Shown in pieces: positions 51,101-59,693 of a DNA stretch of 64,000 nucleotides. The notes under the pieces were generated by a model. That model was not told the DNA's origin, made no database searches, and saw only the letters and a program-made list of their open reading frames with translations. This DNA comes from Thiodiazotropha sp040793985 (GTDB taxonomy: Bacteria > Pseudomonadota > Gammaproteobacteria > Chromatiales > Chromatiaceae), in assembly GCA_040793985.1 (NCBI GenBank), contig JBFNJI010000007.1:62001-126000 (forward strand), given 5' to 3'. Position 1 is the stretch's first letter. Every line of letters begins with the position of its first letter. A program made the translations under genes and the position numbers.

Positions 51101-51270
51101 GTTCCTTAACCCGATTGTTGCAAGTTGTGTCCACACCATCCTCTGCAAGACCGACCCCGGCTGCCATTTGGCGGCGGGAAGGCCAATCGCCGACAAGGTC
51201 AGTTGTCAGGTTTTTTCAACTCTTAGTGGGCAGTGACAAAAAACCCTGTCGGTTGCCGGGTAATGCTAGA

Positions 51271-51287
51271 ATTAGAATAATTCTAAA
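51271..51287. promoter_or_regulatory. Iron-control-element/PerR-like operator upstream of the peroxidase gene
   Basis: ATTAGAATAATTCTAAA contains the perfect palindrome TTAGAAT-A-ATTCTAA. Compared with the Irr iron-control element (TTTAGAA-N3-TTCTAAA), 13 of 14 defined bases match; it also resembles the PerR box. It sits between the regulator gene and the peroxidase gene. Confidence 0.65.
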
Positions 51288-51358
51288 ACAATGACGCAGA
51301 TCAACAACAGGAGGGGCGCTGGGGGGTAGTGAGACAGGCCGTGGGCGCCGAGCCTAGA

Positions 51359-51811
51359 TTAGCTGGAGCTAGCCTCGGGTTTACTGTTCCTGACACGGAT
51401 AACCAGGTCGACGGTATCCATCGCCGTACCCTCCGGCAGTTCATGATTGATGAAGTGATGGGCCAAGCGATCCTTAACGTCAATCAAGTCACCGGTATCG
51501 ACATTGTAGAAGTGATGATGGTGGCTGGTATTGGAGTCGTAGAAGGTGCGGCTTGAGTCGATAAAGATCTCACGCACCAGCCCCTTTCTGACAAACAGTC
51601 CCAGGGTGTTGTAGACAGTCGCCTTAGAGACCCGGGCACCCGCCTGTTTGACGGCGTCAAACAGTTGGTCGGCTGTAACGTGTTGATTACGCGCGAAGAG
51701 GGTATCGGCGATGATGCGCCGCTGCCTTGTCAGATTGATACCGTTTTCGCTGAGAAGCGAATTGATTCGTACTGCCTGGGAAGTTGCACTGTCGTTTTTC
51801 GAATTCATCAT
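51359..51811 (-). CDS. Fur-family regulator, Irr/PerR-like
   Basis: About 150 residues from the ATG pair at 51811/51808; the longer reading from 51979 lacks support. The winged helix (LTRQRRIIADTLF, SKATVYNTLGLFVRKGLVREI) is typical Fur. It has no cysteine at all, so the structural CxxC zinc site of Fur and many PerR proteins is absent. A run of four histidines (97-100, TSHHHHFY) and a second His pair (118-119) remain as metal or haem ligands, as in Irr. Its gene lies between a peroxidase and a rubrerythrin gene, each preceded by a palindrome of the Irr iron-control-element type. Confidence 0.88.
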   Translation of the reverse strand: MMNSKNDSATSQAVRINSLLSENGINLTRQRRIIADTLFARNQHVTADQLFDAVKQAGARVSKATVYNTLGLFVRKGLVREIFIDSSRTFYDSNTSHHHHFYNVDTGDLIDVKDRLAHHFINHELPEGTAMDTVDLVIRVRNSKPEASSS

Positions 51812-52119
51812 CGGAGTATAAATAGAGAACCGCTCATTTGCCAATGCCGGGAGCGAAAAAGTCTCTTCCACCCAATCGCTTGGTTGAAATCCAGCAACCG
51901 ATGGCACAGTGGGTCCGGGCTCTGCCTGGATGGTACGGGAGCGTGAGGCAAGCATACACCAACTTCGATTGTGGCGCACATATTAATAGGCTTCAGCTAT
52001 CAATATCATTGAAAAGACCGTTAGCTCCGAATCCAATTTATAACTATTCTAATCACCTACGAAGGGCCTCAGTGCTCGACGTTTCTATCCACAACAACCA
52101 TCATATTGGAGAACCAGAT
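51812..52119. other. Divergent promoter region between the Fur-family gene and rubrerythrin
   Basis: About 308 bp, AT-rich in the right half. It should contain promoters for both genes. The only clear element is the operator at 52037-52053. Confidence 0.6.
52037..52053. promoter_or_regulatory. Irr/PerR-like operator upstream of rubrerythrin
   Basis: TTTATAACTATTCTAAT matches the Irr iron-control element TTTAGAA-N3-TTCTAAA at 12 of 14 defined bases and the PerR box TTATAAT-N-ATTATAA at 12 of 14 defined bases (15-bp span 52038-52052). Its right half ATTCTAA is identical to that of the palindrome upstream of the peroxidase gene. It is 67 bases before the rubrerythrin start. Confidence 0.6.
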
Positions 52120-52536
52120 ATGGAACTCAAAGGTAGTAAGACTGAGCAAAATCTGAAAGACGCTTTCGCCGGAGAATCCCAAGCAAACCGCCGTTATCTC
52201 TACTTCGCCTCCAAGGCCGATGTGGAGGGTTACAACGACATAGCCGCCCTGTTCCGTTCTACCGCGGAGGGTGAAACAGGCCACGCCCACGGTCACCTGG
52301 AGTACCTGGAGGAGTGTGGCGATCCCGCTACCGGTCTGCCCATCGGCGCCACTGGCGACAACCTGAAGGCCGCGGTCGCCGGTGAAACCCATGAATACAC
52401 CGATATGTATCCGGGTATGGCCAAGACCGCCCGAGACGAAGGATTCGACGAGGTCGCAGACTGGTTCGAGACCCTGGCAAAGGCGGAGCGTTCCCACGCC
52501 AACCGCTACCAGAAGGCACTGGACGAGATGGACTAA
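52120..52536 (+). CDS. Rubrerythrin without rubredoxin domain
   Basis: A 138-residue ferritin-like di-iron protein; the start at 52120 has GGAG eight bases upstream. Iron ligands are in GESQANRRY, EGETGHAHGH, GETHEY and AERSHANRY. The C-terminal rubredoxin domain of classic rubrerythrin is absent, so it needs an external electron donor. Rubrerythrins reduce hydrogen peroxide in the cytoplasm. It is followed by an iron-sulfur protein and a DUF3501 protein, a trio I know to recur in proteobacteria, so the iron-sulfur protein may be the donor. Confidence 0.95.
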   Translation: MELKGSKTEQNLKDAFAGESQANRRYLYFASKADVEGYNDIAALFRSTAEGETGHAHGHLEYLEECGDPATGLPIGATGDNLKAAVAGETHEYTDMYPGMAKTARDEGFDEVADWFETLAKAERSHANRYQKALDEMD

Positions 52537-52577
52537 CATCCAATCTCAACCTGAGCCCATGGTTCAGGATGACCCGT

Positions 52578-52598
52578 GGGCGGCCCACCGGGCCGCCC
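52578..52598 (+). repeat. Perfect GC-rich hairpin between rubrerythrin and the iron-sulfur gene
   Basis: GGGCGGCCC and GGGCCGCCC, nine-base arms with a three-base loop, 42 bases past the rubrerythrin stop and 25 before the next start. There is no T run. It could halt exonucleases or attenuate so that rubrerythrin is made in excess over the downstream proteins. Confidence 0.6.
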
Positions 52599-52623
52599 CA
52601 TGACGCAATCAGGAGTAGTAGCA

Positions 52624-53967
52624 ATGGCAGCACCCAGCAACCAGAGAGAAGGCAATCTGGAGGCCCCCACACGGCACCCAATCGACTGGAAGGGCCCCGA
52701 TTATTACAACGAAGAGAAGCTGATGGCAGAGCTTGAACGGGTCTTCGACCTGTGCCATGGCTGTCGGCGTTGTGTCAGTCTCTGCCAGAGCTTCCCAACA
52801 CTCTTCGATCTGGTGGACGAATCGGAGACCATGGAGATCGACGGTGTTGATAAACAGGACTACTGGCAGGTGGTCGATCACTGTTATCTCTGCGATCTCT
52901 GTTATATGACCAAGTGCCCCTATGTGCCGCCCCACGAGTGGAATATCGATTTCCCCCACCTGATGCTGCGCGCCAAGGCGATCAAGTACAAGAAGGGTGA
53001 CGTCAAACTACGCGACCGGGTACTCACCAGCACCGACAACCTGGGAAAACTGGCAGGCATCCCGGTGGTTGCCGGCGTAGTGAACCGCTTCAACCAGGCT
53101 AAGAACTTTCGTGAGATCCTCGACCACGCCCTGGGTGTTCACCCCGAGGCCAAACTACCCGAATTTCACGGCAAACCGTTACGCAAACGGCTAGCCGAAA
53201 GGACAAACAGCAGCGCCGAGGGCACTCCCGCCGGCGCCACCAAGGGCAAGGTGGCCCTGTTCAGCACCTGCTACGGCAACTACAACGAGCCCCATGTGGG
53301 AGAAGACCTGGTTGCCGTCTTCGAGCATAACGATATACCGGTCACCATTGCCCACAAGGAGCAGTGCTGCAGTATGCCAAAACTGGAGCTGGGCAATCTC
53401 GAGGCCGTGGAGGCAGCGAAGGAGGCCAATATCCCGGTGCTGGCCGAACTGGTCGATGCCGGCTGGGATATCGTCGCCCCGGTCCCCTCATGCGCCTTGA
53501 TGTTCAAACAGGAGCTGCCATTGATGTTCCCGGACGATCCAGCGGTGAAAAAGGTAGCCGAGGCGATATTCGATATCTTTGAATACCTGATGATCCGCCA
53601 CAAGGATGGCCGCCTGAAGACGGATTTCAAACAGGGCCTCGGCAAGGTGGCCTATCATGCCGCCTGTCATCAGCGGGTACAGAACGTGGGCGCGAAGACC
53701 AAGGAGCTGCTAAGCCTGATCCCGGACACCGAGGTAACCGCCATCGAGCGCTGTTCGGGCCACGACGGCACCTATGCGGTGAAAAGTGAGTTCCACGCCC
53801 ATTCGATGAAAATCGGTAAACCGGTGGTCAACCGGGTCAAGCAGGCAGCTGCCGACCACTATGGCAGCGACTGTCCGATGGCAGGCCACCATATCGAAAA
53901 CGGACTGAATGACGGCAGCGTACCGGAACATCCAATCAGCCTGCTGCGTACCGCTTACGGTATTTGA
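52624..53967 (+). CDS. GlpC-like iron-sulfur oxidoreductase subunit
   Basis: About 447 residues; the start at 52624 has AGGAG eight bases upstream. The N-terminus has two 4Fe-4S motifs (CHGCRRCVSLC and CYLCDLCYMTKCP), and the C-terminal half has two CCG-type domains: STCYGNYN...EQCCSMPK and HAACHQRV...ERCSGHDG. This is the layout of GlpC and heterodisulfide-reductase-like subunits, which move electrons between a membrane donor and a partner protein. It is not next to glpA/B but between rubrerythrin and DUF3501, so a role as the electron donor to rubrerythrin is likely (inferred). Confidence 0.9.
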   Translation: MAAPSNQREGNLEAPTRHPIDWKGPDYYNEEKLMAELERVFDLCHGCRRCVSLCQSFPTLFDLVDESETMEIDGVDKQDYWQVVDHCYLCDLCYMTKCPYVPPHEWNIDFPHLMLRAKAIKYKKGDVKLRDRVLTSTDNLGKLAGIPVVAGVVNRFNQAKNFREILDHALGVHPEAKLPEFHGKPLRKRLAERTNSSAEGTPAGATKGKVALFSTCYGNYNEPHVGEDLVAVFEHNDIPVTIAHKEQCCSMPKLELGNLEAVEAAKEANIPVLAELVDAGWDIVAPVPSCALMFKQELPLMFPDDPAVKKVAEAIFDIFEYLMIRHKDGRLKTDFKQGLGKVAYHAACHQRVQNVGAKTKELLSLIPDTEVTAIERCSGHDGTYAVKSEFHAHSMKIGKPVVNRVKQAAADHYGSDCPMAGHHIENGLNDGSVPEHPISLLRTAYGI

Positions 53968-54067
53968 GGCCAAGCGGGTGTTAATCCTGTCTGACCATTG
54001 GCTGATGACAAAGATCACTGTTCATAACACACGGAAGTGACTGTTTGTAATTAATCCGGAGGGAAAA

Positions 54068-54652
54068 ATGACCCATCTTTCACACAACGATCTCTACAGT
54101 CTCGAGGAGTATGCAAGAATCCGTCAGGAGTTCCGGGCCAAGGTGATTGACCACAAAAAGAGTCGCCGCCTTGCCATCGGCCCTCACGCCGCACTCTATT
54201 TCGAGGACGAGCTGACCATGCAGTACCAGATACAGGAGATGCTTCGCATTGAAAGGATTTTCGAACAACAGGGTATACAGGAGGAACTCGACGTCTATAA
54301 CCCGTTGATCCCGGATGGTATGAACTGGAAAGCGACCTTCATGATGGAGTACCACGATGTGGACGAGAGAAAGCAGGCACTGGCCAGGCTGATCGGCATC
54401 GAGGAGTCCATCTGGGTAGAGGTCGACGGCTTCGACAAGGTCAGGCCTATCGCCAACGAGGATTTGGAGCGCAGCACCGAAGAGAAGACCTCCGCGGTGC
54501 ACTTCCTGCGTTTCGAACTGACACAGCCGATGATCAGAGCCTTGAAAGATGGCGCGATCCTCTCCGCCGGTATAGATCACCCGAACTATAACTACAACGT
54601 GCAAAGCCTAGACCCCAAGGTACGGGCGTCATTGATCAAGGACCTGCACTGA
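54068..54652 (+). CDS. DUF3501 family protein
   Basis: A 194-residue soluble protein (HNDLYSLEEYARIRQEFRAKVI, LTMQYQIQEMLRIERIF, YNPLIPDGMNWKATFMMEYHDV). It matches the DUF3501 family, which is found next to rubrerythrin and the GlpC-like iron-sulfur protein in many bacteria. Function is unknown. No membrane segment or signal peptide. It ends with a helical stretch and HPNYNYN. Last gene of the peroxide module, 100 bases after the iron-sulfur gene. Confidence 0.9.
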   Translation: MTHLSHNDLYSLEEYARIRQEFRAKVIDHKKSRRLAIGPHAALYFEDELTMQYQIQEMLRIERIFEQQGIQEELDVYNPLIPDGMNWKATFMMEYHDVDERKQALARLIGIEESIWVEVDGFDKVRPIANEDLERSTEEKTSAVHFLRFELTQPMIRALKDGAILSAGIDHPNYNYNVQSLDPKVRASLIKDLH

Positions 54653-55044
54653 GACGCAATTACAGCGCCGTTGCATGCTGCGGAACAAAGCTGTCCCGAT
54701 GAGACTTCCAGGCGATGGATAAATTGCCTGGGAGGCTGAGAGGAACAGCCGATCAAGTTAAATATCGTAAACTTTGCCTTGCCGGATAAGCGCCTACCTA
54801 CTGTTGCCAAGCAACGGAACGCTCCACTCCTGACTCGCAGCCGATTCGTTTATCCTTGAATGGAAGGGGATTTGGTTGAAGCCACTAGCGAGACGCCGAC
54901 CGTTTAAGAGTGTGACAGGAGGCGTCAAGTTTTTATCCACCTCCGCCCAACAGGTTGACGAACAACTCTTTGACTCTAATAATCAACCCTATCCAACCTG
55001 TTATATGCATACTGGACCGCCACATATACCAAAGGAACCTCGTC
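54653..55044. other. Intergenic stretch before the paired lipoprotein genes
   Basis: About 390 bp without a supported gene. A candidate sigma-70 promoter is listed at 54955-54982; I see nothing else of note. Confidence 0.5.
54955..54982 (+). promoter_or_regulatory. Candidate sigma-70 promoter for the lipoprotein pair
   Basis: TTGACG (54955-54960), a 16-base spacer and TAATAA (54977-54982), 63 bases before the first lipoprotein start. It is a fair but not perfect match. Confidence 0.4.
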
Positions 55045-55440
55045 ATGATGATCGATCCAACCCCCCGCATGGGGCGCTCATACACAACTCCTCTCCTCAG
55101 CGCACTTACCTTTGCTCTGCTTATCGGCTGTAGCTCAACACCCGAACCGGTAGCAGAGATGGCCGCCGCCAAGACCTCCCTGGTGGCCGCGGACAATCAA
55201 GAGACCATACAACACGCCCCTGTCGCCATCGATCGCGCCAAACAGAAGGTGAAACGCGCGGAGACCGCAATTGCCAAGGAGGAGTATGAGGAGGCGAAGC
55301 GTCTCGCGGAAGAGGCTCAGGCCGACGCCGAACTGGCGCAGGCGATAGCGGCCAAGGCCGAGGCGGAAATGGCTGTCAGGGAGTTGGAAAACAGCATTCA
55401 GGTGTTGCGTGAAGAGATCATGCGTGCCAGGAGCAGGTAA
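55045..55440 (+). CDS. DUF4398 lipoprotein
   Basis: About 131 residues from the ATG at 55045, supported by AAGGA eight bases upstream. The signal ends in a lipobox (LIGC), followed by a helical, Ala/Glu/Lys-rich DUF4398 domain (AIDRAKQKVKRAETAIAKEEYEEAKRLAEEAQADAELAQ) that runs to the end. DUF4398 proteins are often paired with OmpA-like lipoproteins; here the next gene, 38 bases on, is exactly that. Likely an outer-membrane component of the envelope. Confidence 0.88.
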   Translation: MMIDPTPRMGRSYTTPLLSALTFALLIGCSSTPEPVAEMAAAKTSLVAADNQETIQHAPVAIDRAKQKVKRAETAIAKEEYEEAKRLAEEAQADAELAQAIAAKAEAEMAVRELENSIQVLREEIMRARSR

Positions 55441-55478
55441 ACCAAAATACAGACCCATTGATTAGGGGGAGATATATC

Positions 55479-56312
55479 ATGTCTCGAACAATGAGCAACT
55501 TGATCACAGCCATATCCCTGGCACTACTCTTTACTGCCTGCAGCACCGTGCAAAAGAACCAGGCCCTGCTGGATGCTGAGCAGGTCTATGCCGAGGCCAA
55601 GCAAAAGGAGCAGCTGCTGCGTTACGCACCTGACGAACTGGAGCGCGCCAATCAGGCCCTTAGCCGAGCCGCAACCGCCGAGAATGACGATGACATGTCC
55701 TCGCTGGCCTATGTCGGCACCACCCGCATCTCCATCGCGGAGTCCGTCGCCGCCCGCAAGGCCGCCAATGCCAAACTCGCCGAACTGAGCGAGATTAAAA
55801 ACAAGGAGCGCCTGCGTGCCCGGGAGATAGAGATCCAACTCGAACAGCAGGCAAAGGCGGAGGCGCTGCGGGAAAAGGAGGCGGCACTGATGGAACGGGA
55901 GAACGCCCTTGCCAAGGCAGAGTCCCTGCGTCAGGAACTCGCTGAGCTGCAAGCGATGAAAACCGAACGTGGCATTGTCCTGACCCTGGGCGATGTACTC
56001 TTCTCAACCGGCAAGACAGAACTCTTGCCCGGTGCCCAGAGCACAATCGACAAGCTTGCCTCGTTCCTCGCCGAATACCCGGACAAGACCGTTTTGGTAG
56101 AGGGTCACACCGACAACGTGGGCAGCGATGCCTACAACCAGGACCTCTCGGAACGGCGGGCGATCTCGGTAAAGAACGCCCTGCTACAGGCCGGGGTTGA
56201 CGGGTCCCGGATCGACACCATGGGACTGGGGGAATCCCGGCCCATTACCGACAACAGCACCAGCGCGGGACGCCTGAAGAACCGCCGGGTGGAGATCGTG
56301 ATCCGCGACTGA
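55479..56312 (+). CDS. OmpA-family lipoprotein with DUF4398 domain
   Basis: About 277 residues; GGGGGAG seven bases before the ATG at 55479. A lipobox (LFTAC) is followed by a helical DUF4398-like and coiled-coil region (about 30-165) and an OmpA C-terminal peptidoglycan-binding domain (LGDVLFSTGKTELLPGA, EGHTDNVGSDAYNQDLSERRA, LKNRRVEIVI). It anchors the outer membrane to the cell wall. The first part resembles the upstream lipoprotein, suggesting duplication. Confidence 0.92.
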   Translation: MSRTMSNLITAISLALLFTACSTVQKNQALLDAEQVYAEAKQKEQLLRYAPDELERANQALSRAATAENDDDMSSLAYVGTTRISIAESVAARKAANAKLAELSEIKNKERLRAREIEIQLEQQAKAEALREKEAALMERENALAKAESLRQELAELQAMKTERGIVLTLGDVLFSTGKTELLPGAQSTIDKLASFLAEYPDKTVLVEGHTDNVGSDAYNQDLSERRAISVKNALLQAGVDGSRIDTMGLGESRPITDNSTSAGRLKNRRVEIVIRD

Positions 56313-56347
56313 GCAAACATCGCAGCCGGTAATCCAGGTTTGACTAA

Positions 56348-56370
56348 AGGGTGCGGTTAATCCGCACCCT
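56348..56370 (+). terminator. Hairpin after the OmpA-like gene
   Basis: AGGGTGCGG (56348-56356) and CCGCACCCT (56362-56370) form a perfect nine-base stem with a five-base TTAAT loop, 36 bases past the stop. The following TGTTC is only weakly T-rich, so it may be a terminator or mRNA-stabilising stem. Confidence 0.6.
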
Positions 56371-56540
56371 GTTCAGGTGACTATCAAACCCGTATCCATA
56401 CCCGGCCCTCAGCCTGCCTTTCCAGCGCCAGGACCACCTCCGCTGATGATGAAAAAGGTAGCGGATGTGACGGCCGCAGCCCAGGGAGCGTAAGCCCGTA
56501 CCAAAGCACTCGCTGGACTTGTCTGTGTGACGCTACCGAC

Positions 56541-58472
56541 TCAATACTGGCCCAAACCCATCTCGATGTAGCCTGTGGGACAGACCTCCTTGCAGATGTG
56601 GCAGCCGACACACTTTGCGTAGTCGGTCTCCACGTAGCGGCCCATGACGCGTTCATTCTTCTTTACTCGAAAAACCGCATCCTGCGGGCAGTAGATGACA
56701 CAATTGTCGCATTCGAAGCAGAATCCGCAGCTCATGCAGCGTTTCGCCTCGTTGATGGCCGTCTCCTCTTCAAGACCGCTGAAGCGCTCGATCATGCTCC
56801 CCAAGACATTGGAGACATTAACGTCCTTCTCATCACGGGCGTGTAACGGCTCGTAGGCAAAGTGCCCGGTGAACAGGGCGCTGGACTTGATAATGTCCGC
56901 CTCGGCGCGATTCTCGAAATTATGCACGGACCAATTGGCGCTACTGGTACCCCAGGTCGATCCGTGATTGTACGCTTGAGGAGCGAGGTCCCTGCTATCG
57001 AGCTCCTGCAGCAAATCGAAGTGGTGGCCCTCCACCTTGGGGCGTTCATCATAGGTTTCGCCCCTCAGATATTTATCTATTCCCTCTACCGCGATGGAGG
57101 CATGACCTATGGCGGTGGTGAGGAGGTGGGGATTTACCGCGTCACCACCCACAAAGTGGCCCAGCCTGCCCCTGACCTGCATACTCCGCTCGGCATCGAT
57201 CAGGTTCCACTCGTTGGCAACACCATCGATTCCATCGTAGTCACCGGTCTGGCCGGTAGCGGCAACGATCAGGGCGCACGCGATCTCGAAGGGTTCGCCG
57301 TCCGCCTCCATCTTGCCGCTTGACCAGTCCACCGGCTGTACCCTGAGGGCACGGGCTCGGCCCTGGTCATCCAATACGACCTCCAGCGGCGCCAGACTAT
57401 CGTGGATCTCCACACCCTCCGTGATGCAGGCCTCAAGTTCGTGCTTGGTGCAGGGTGCCTTGTCGATAGGACGGCGATAGACCAGCCAGCAGTCGGAGTC
57501 GGTACGCCTGGCGGTTTGTTCATGCAGTTGTCTGCCGGAACCGTCAAATACCGCCTCCGGGCGCTCCGAGTCATCGAGCCCGGCCACCTCCCCGATACGT
57601 TTGGCGACCGCTGCCACGTCCATGGCCGTATCGCCGCCGCCGATCACCAGGATACGGCCGTCGAGATACTTGAGGGTGCCGTCGTTGAAGGCCCTGAGGA
57701 AGGTCATGCCGTCGACACAGTTCGGCGCCTCCCCGCCTTCTACACGCAGCGGTTTGCCGACCACTGTGCCGACACTCCAGAAGATGGTATCGAACCCCTG
57801 CTCCAGGGATTCCAGCGTCACATCGCGCCCAACACGTGTGTTGAGTTGTACATCTATACCCCCAATGTCCAGAATGCGCTGGATCTCATGCTCCAGAACG
57901 TCCCGGGGTATACGGTAGCCTGGAATCCCGAAGACCATCTGCCCGCCCAGGGCGCCATGGGCCTCAAAGATGGTCGATCGGTGACCGAGACGACGCAAAA
58001 ACAGCGCTGCGGCCAGACCGGCAGGGCCACCGCCGATAATCGCCACCCGTTTGCCCGATTCGGTTTCGGGTTTGGCGAAGGCCAGGTTGTTCTCCCTCGC
58101 CCAATCGCCTATGTACTGCTCTATGGAGTTGATGCCGACATAACCTTCCAGGCTGCCGCGATTGCAACCCTCCTGACAGGGGGCGGGGCAGACCCTACCC
58201 ATGATCGCCGGAAAGGGATTGGCCAAGGTCATGCGCTCGAAGGCATATGCCTGCCACGGCTTGTCGCCTTGGGGCTTATCCAAGCCGCGCACGATCGACA
58301 GCCAGCCGCGAATATCGTGACCCGACGGACACGCATTCTGACAAGGCGGGGTACGCTGAATATAGGTAGGACAGTTGTAGGATTCACCCTGAACCACAAC
58401 ATCGCTATCCCAGTCGTAATGCTCGTCATCGCCATCCTCATAGCGGCGATAGGTTGGATCATTGTCGCTCAT
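56541..58472 (-). CDS. DsrL-like FAD/iron-sulfur NAD(P)H oxidoreductase
   Basis: A 643-residue protein related to the glutamate synthase small subunit. The N-terminus has the cluster-binding CQNACPSGHD and CPAPCQEGC, then FAD (GGGPAGLAAALF) and NAD(P) (GGGDTAMDVAA) sites. The C-terminus (about 579-640) adds two 4Fe-4S motifs (CMSCGFCFECDNC and CVGCHICKEVC). This length and tail are those of DsrL, which couples the Dsr sulfite reductase pathway to NAD(P)H in sulfur oxidisers. Here it stands alone, without dsrAB nearby, so it may be a displaced DsrL or a paralogue. GGAG lies ten bases before the ATG. Confidence 0.8.
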   Translation of the reverse strand: MSDNDPTYRRYEDGDDEHYDWDSDVVVQGESYNCPTYIQRTPPCQNACPSGHDIRGWLSIVRGLDKPQGDKPWQAYAFERMTLANPFPAIMGRVCPAPCQEGCNRGSLEGYVGINSIEQYIGDWARENNLAFAKPETESGKRVAIIGGGPAGLAAALFLRRLGHRSTIFEAHGALGGQMVFGIPGYRIPRDVLEHEIQRILDIGGIDVQLNTRVGRDVTLESLEQGFDTIFWSVGTVVGKPLRVEGGEAPNCVDGMTFLRAFNDGTLKYLDGRILVIGGGDTAMDVAAVAKRIGEVAGLDDSERPEAVFDGSGRQLHEQTARRTDSDCWLVYRRPIDKAPCTKHELEACITEGVEIHDSLAPLEVVLDDQGRARALRVQPVDWSSGKMEADGEPFEIACALIVAATGQTGDYDGIDGVANEWNLIDAERSMQVRGRLGHFVGGDAVNPHLLTTAIGHASIAVEGIDKYLRGETYDERPKVEGHHFDLLQELDSRDLAPQAYNHGSTWGTSSANWSVHNFENRAEADIIKSSALFTGHFAYEPLHARDEKDVNVSNVLGSMIERFSGLEEETAINEAKRCMSCGFCFECDNCVIYCPQDAVFRVKKNERVMGRYVETDYAKCVGCHICKEVCPTGYIEMGLGQY

Positions 58473-58778
58473 TTTTCGATCACTCCACGCTCAATACCGA
58501 ATCTATCGATTTGGGGCCTGTTGCGGCTGTCAATCAGTATCGGTACAAATTAAGTATCTAGTGAATAATAGCGGACACTACGCAGCAGACAAGTCAAGCA
58601 AACCTTCATTAAAGGATACTTAAATATGACGAGGCGTCTGTCACACATTCGATAAATTAGGCAAAAATGAATAGCTGGGTTGATTGGGTTTTCCAATAGC
58701 ACAGTGGGCGTACAGGCTATGGTTCACCCTCACAACAGCCCCACCACGCTACTAAATCTATGCGAAACCGGGTCGTGA
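58473..58778. other. Gene-free stretch between the DsrL-like and amidohydrolase genes
   Basis: About 306 bp with moderate AT content. I see no supported gene, RNA or clear terminator here. The right part is just downstream of the amidohydrolase stop. Confidence 0.5.
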
Positions 58779-59693
58779 TTATGGTTGTTTCCTGAAATAT
58801 TCGTACGCGTTTTCGTAACGCACCCTTCGCGCAACATCGGCTGGCATCTGTTTCAACCACTGACGATGAAAGTCGAGGAAACGGGAGAGTTCCTGCCAGC
58901 CGGTATCCGCTTCGTCCCAGGGATTGAGCCGCTCTACCGGCCAAACCGGATCGGAGCCGATCATGACCCGGTTCGCGTAGGCGATCACGAGATCTCTCCA
59001 TCCCGCCTTCAGAACGCCCCCTTCATCGATACGCCTTGCCACATGCCGCCAAGGATCTCGCGCCGACAGTTCCACACTTAGATTTGCGCAGTGTCTCAAT
59101 GCGCGCGTAACTTCGCCAGGCGGTAAAACAGAACCGGCGTGCGCCCACAGGAAGCGTGTTTTCGGATGAGCATTGCAGAAACCGATCAGATAGTCCGCCC
59201 TGGAAAACTCAGTGTGCACAAGAACCGGCACATCGAACTCCGCTGCAATTTCAAACAGACCGGAGATATTCGGATTCTTCCAATCACTTACAAACCCACT
59301 GATCATGTGCAGCTCACCTATACCCCGGTAGCTACCCGATTGCAGTGCCAATCGCACACGACCCAGCAATTCTTCATCGTGATACCAGTTAAACCAGTCG
59401 ATACCATCCTGATAGACCCCATAAATAGGTATCACTATATCGGGTGCCAACCGATGCAGCTCAAGTGCCAGCTCCGGTGGCGTACCGGTCACCACCCCCA
59501 GCGTGACATTGTTATCGCGCAGGATATCGATGGCCTGTTTCGGCGTTGTGACCTCTTTCTGATTCCATTTCCAGTGCAGATGAATATCCGCCAGCTTTGC
59601 CTGCCCATCGTCGCTGTTGCAGGGCAAGGGGAGTGTAAGCAGTGACAGCAGAATGGCATGCGAGGCAATGCCGATGAGTCTGTTCATAACCAT
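58779..59693 (-). CDS. Exported amidohydrolase-2-like metal-dependent hydrolase
   Basis: A 304-residue protein with a signal peptide (ASHAILLSLLTLPLPC, possibly a lipobox LPCN). AGGAT six bases upstream supports the ATG at 59693. Metal ligands typical of the amidohydrolase-2 family are seen: HLH in ADIHLHW, His in VLVHTEF, His in LWAHAGS and Asp in MIGSDPVWP. The substrate is unknown. It is divergent from a beta-propeller gene 314 bases away, and both are exported. Confidence 0.82.
   Translation of the reverse strand: MVMNRLIGIASHAILLSLLTLPLPCNSDDGQAKLADIHLHWKWNQKEVTTPKQAIDILRDNNVTLGVVTGTPPELALELHRLAPDIVIPIYGVYQDGIDWFNWYHDEELLGRVRLALQSGSYRGIGELHMISGFVSDWKNPNISGLFEIAAEFDVPVLVHTEFSRADYLIGFCNAHPKTRFLWAHAGSVLPPGEVTRALRHCANLSVELSARDPWRHVARRIDEGGVLKAGWRDLVIAYANRVMIGSDPVWPVERLNPWDEADTGWQELSRFLDFHRQWLKQMPADVARRVRYENAYEYFRKQP

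Noticed and set aside
57402..58553. 383-codon open frame on plus
   Set aside because: Antisense to the DsrL-like gene; no recognisable product.
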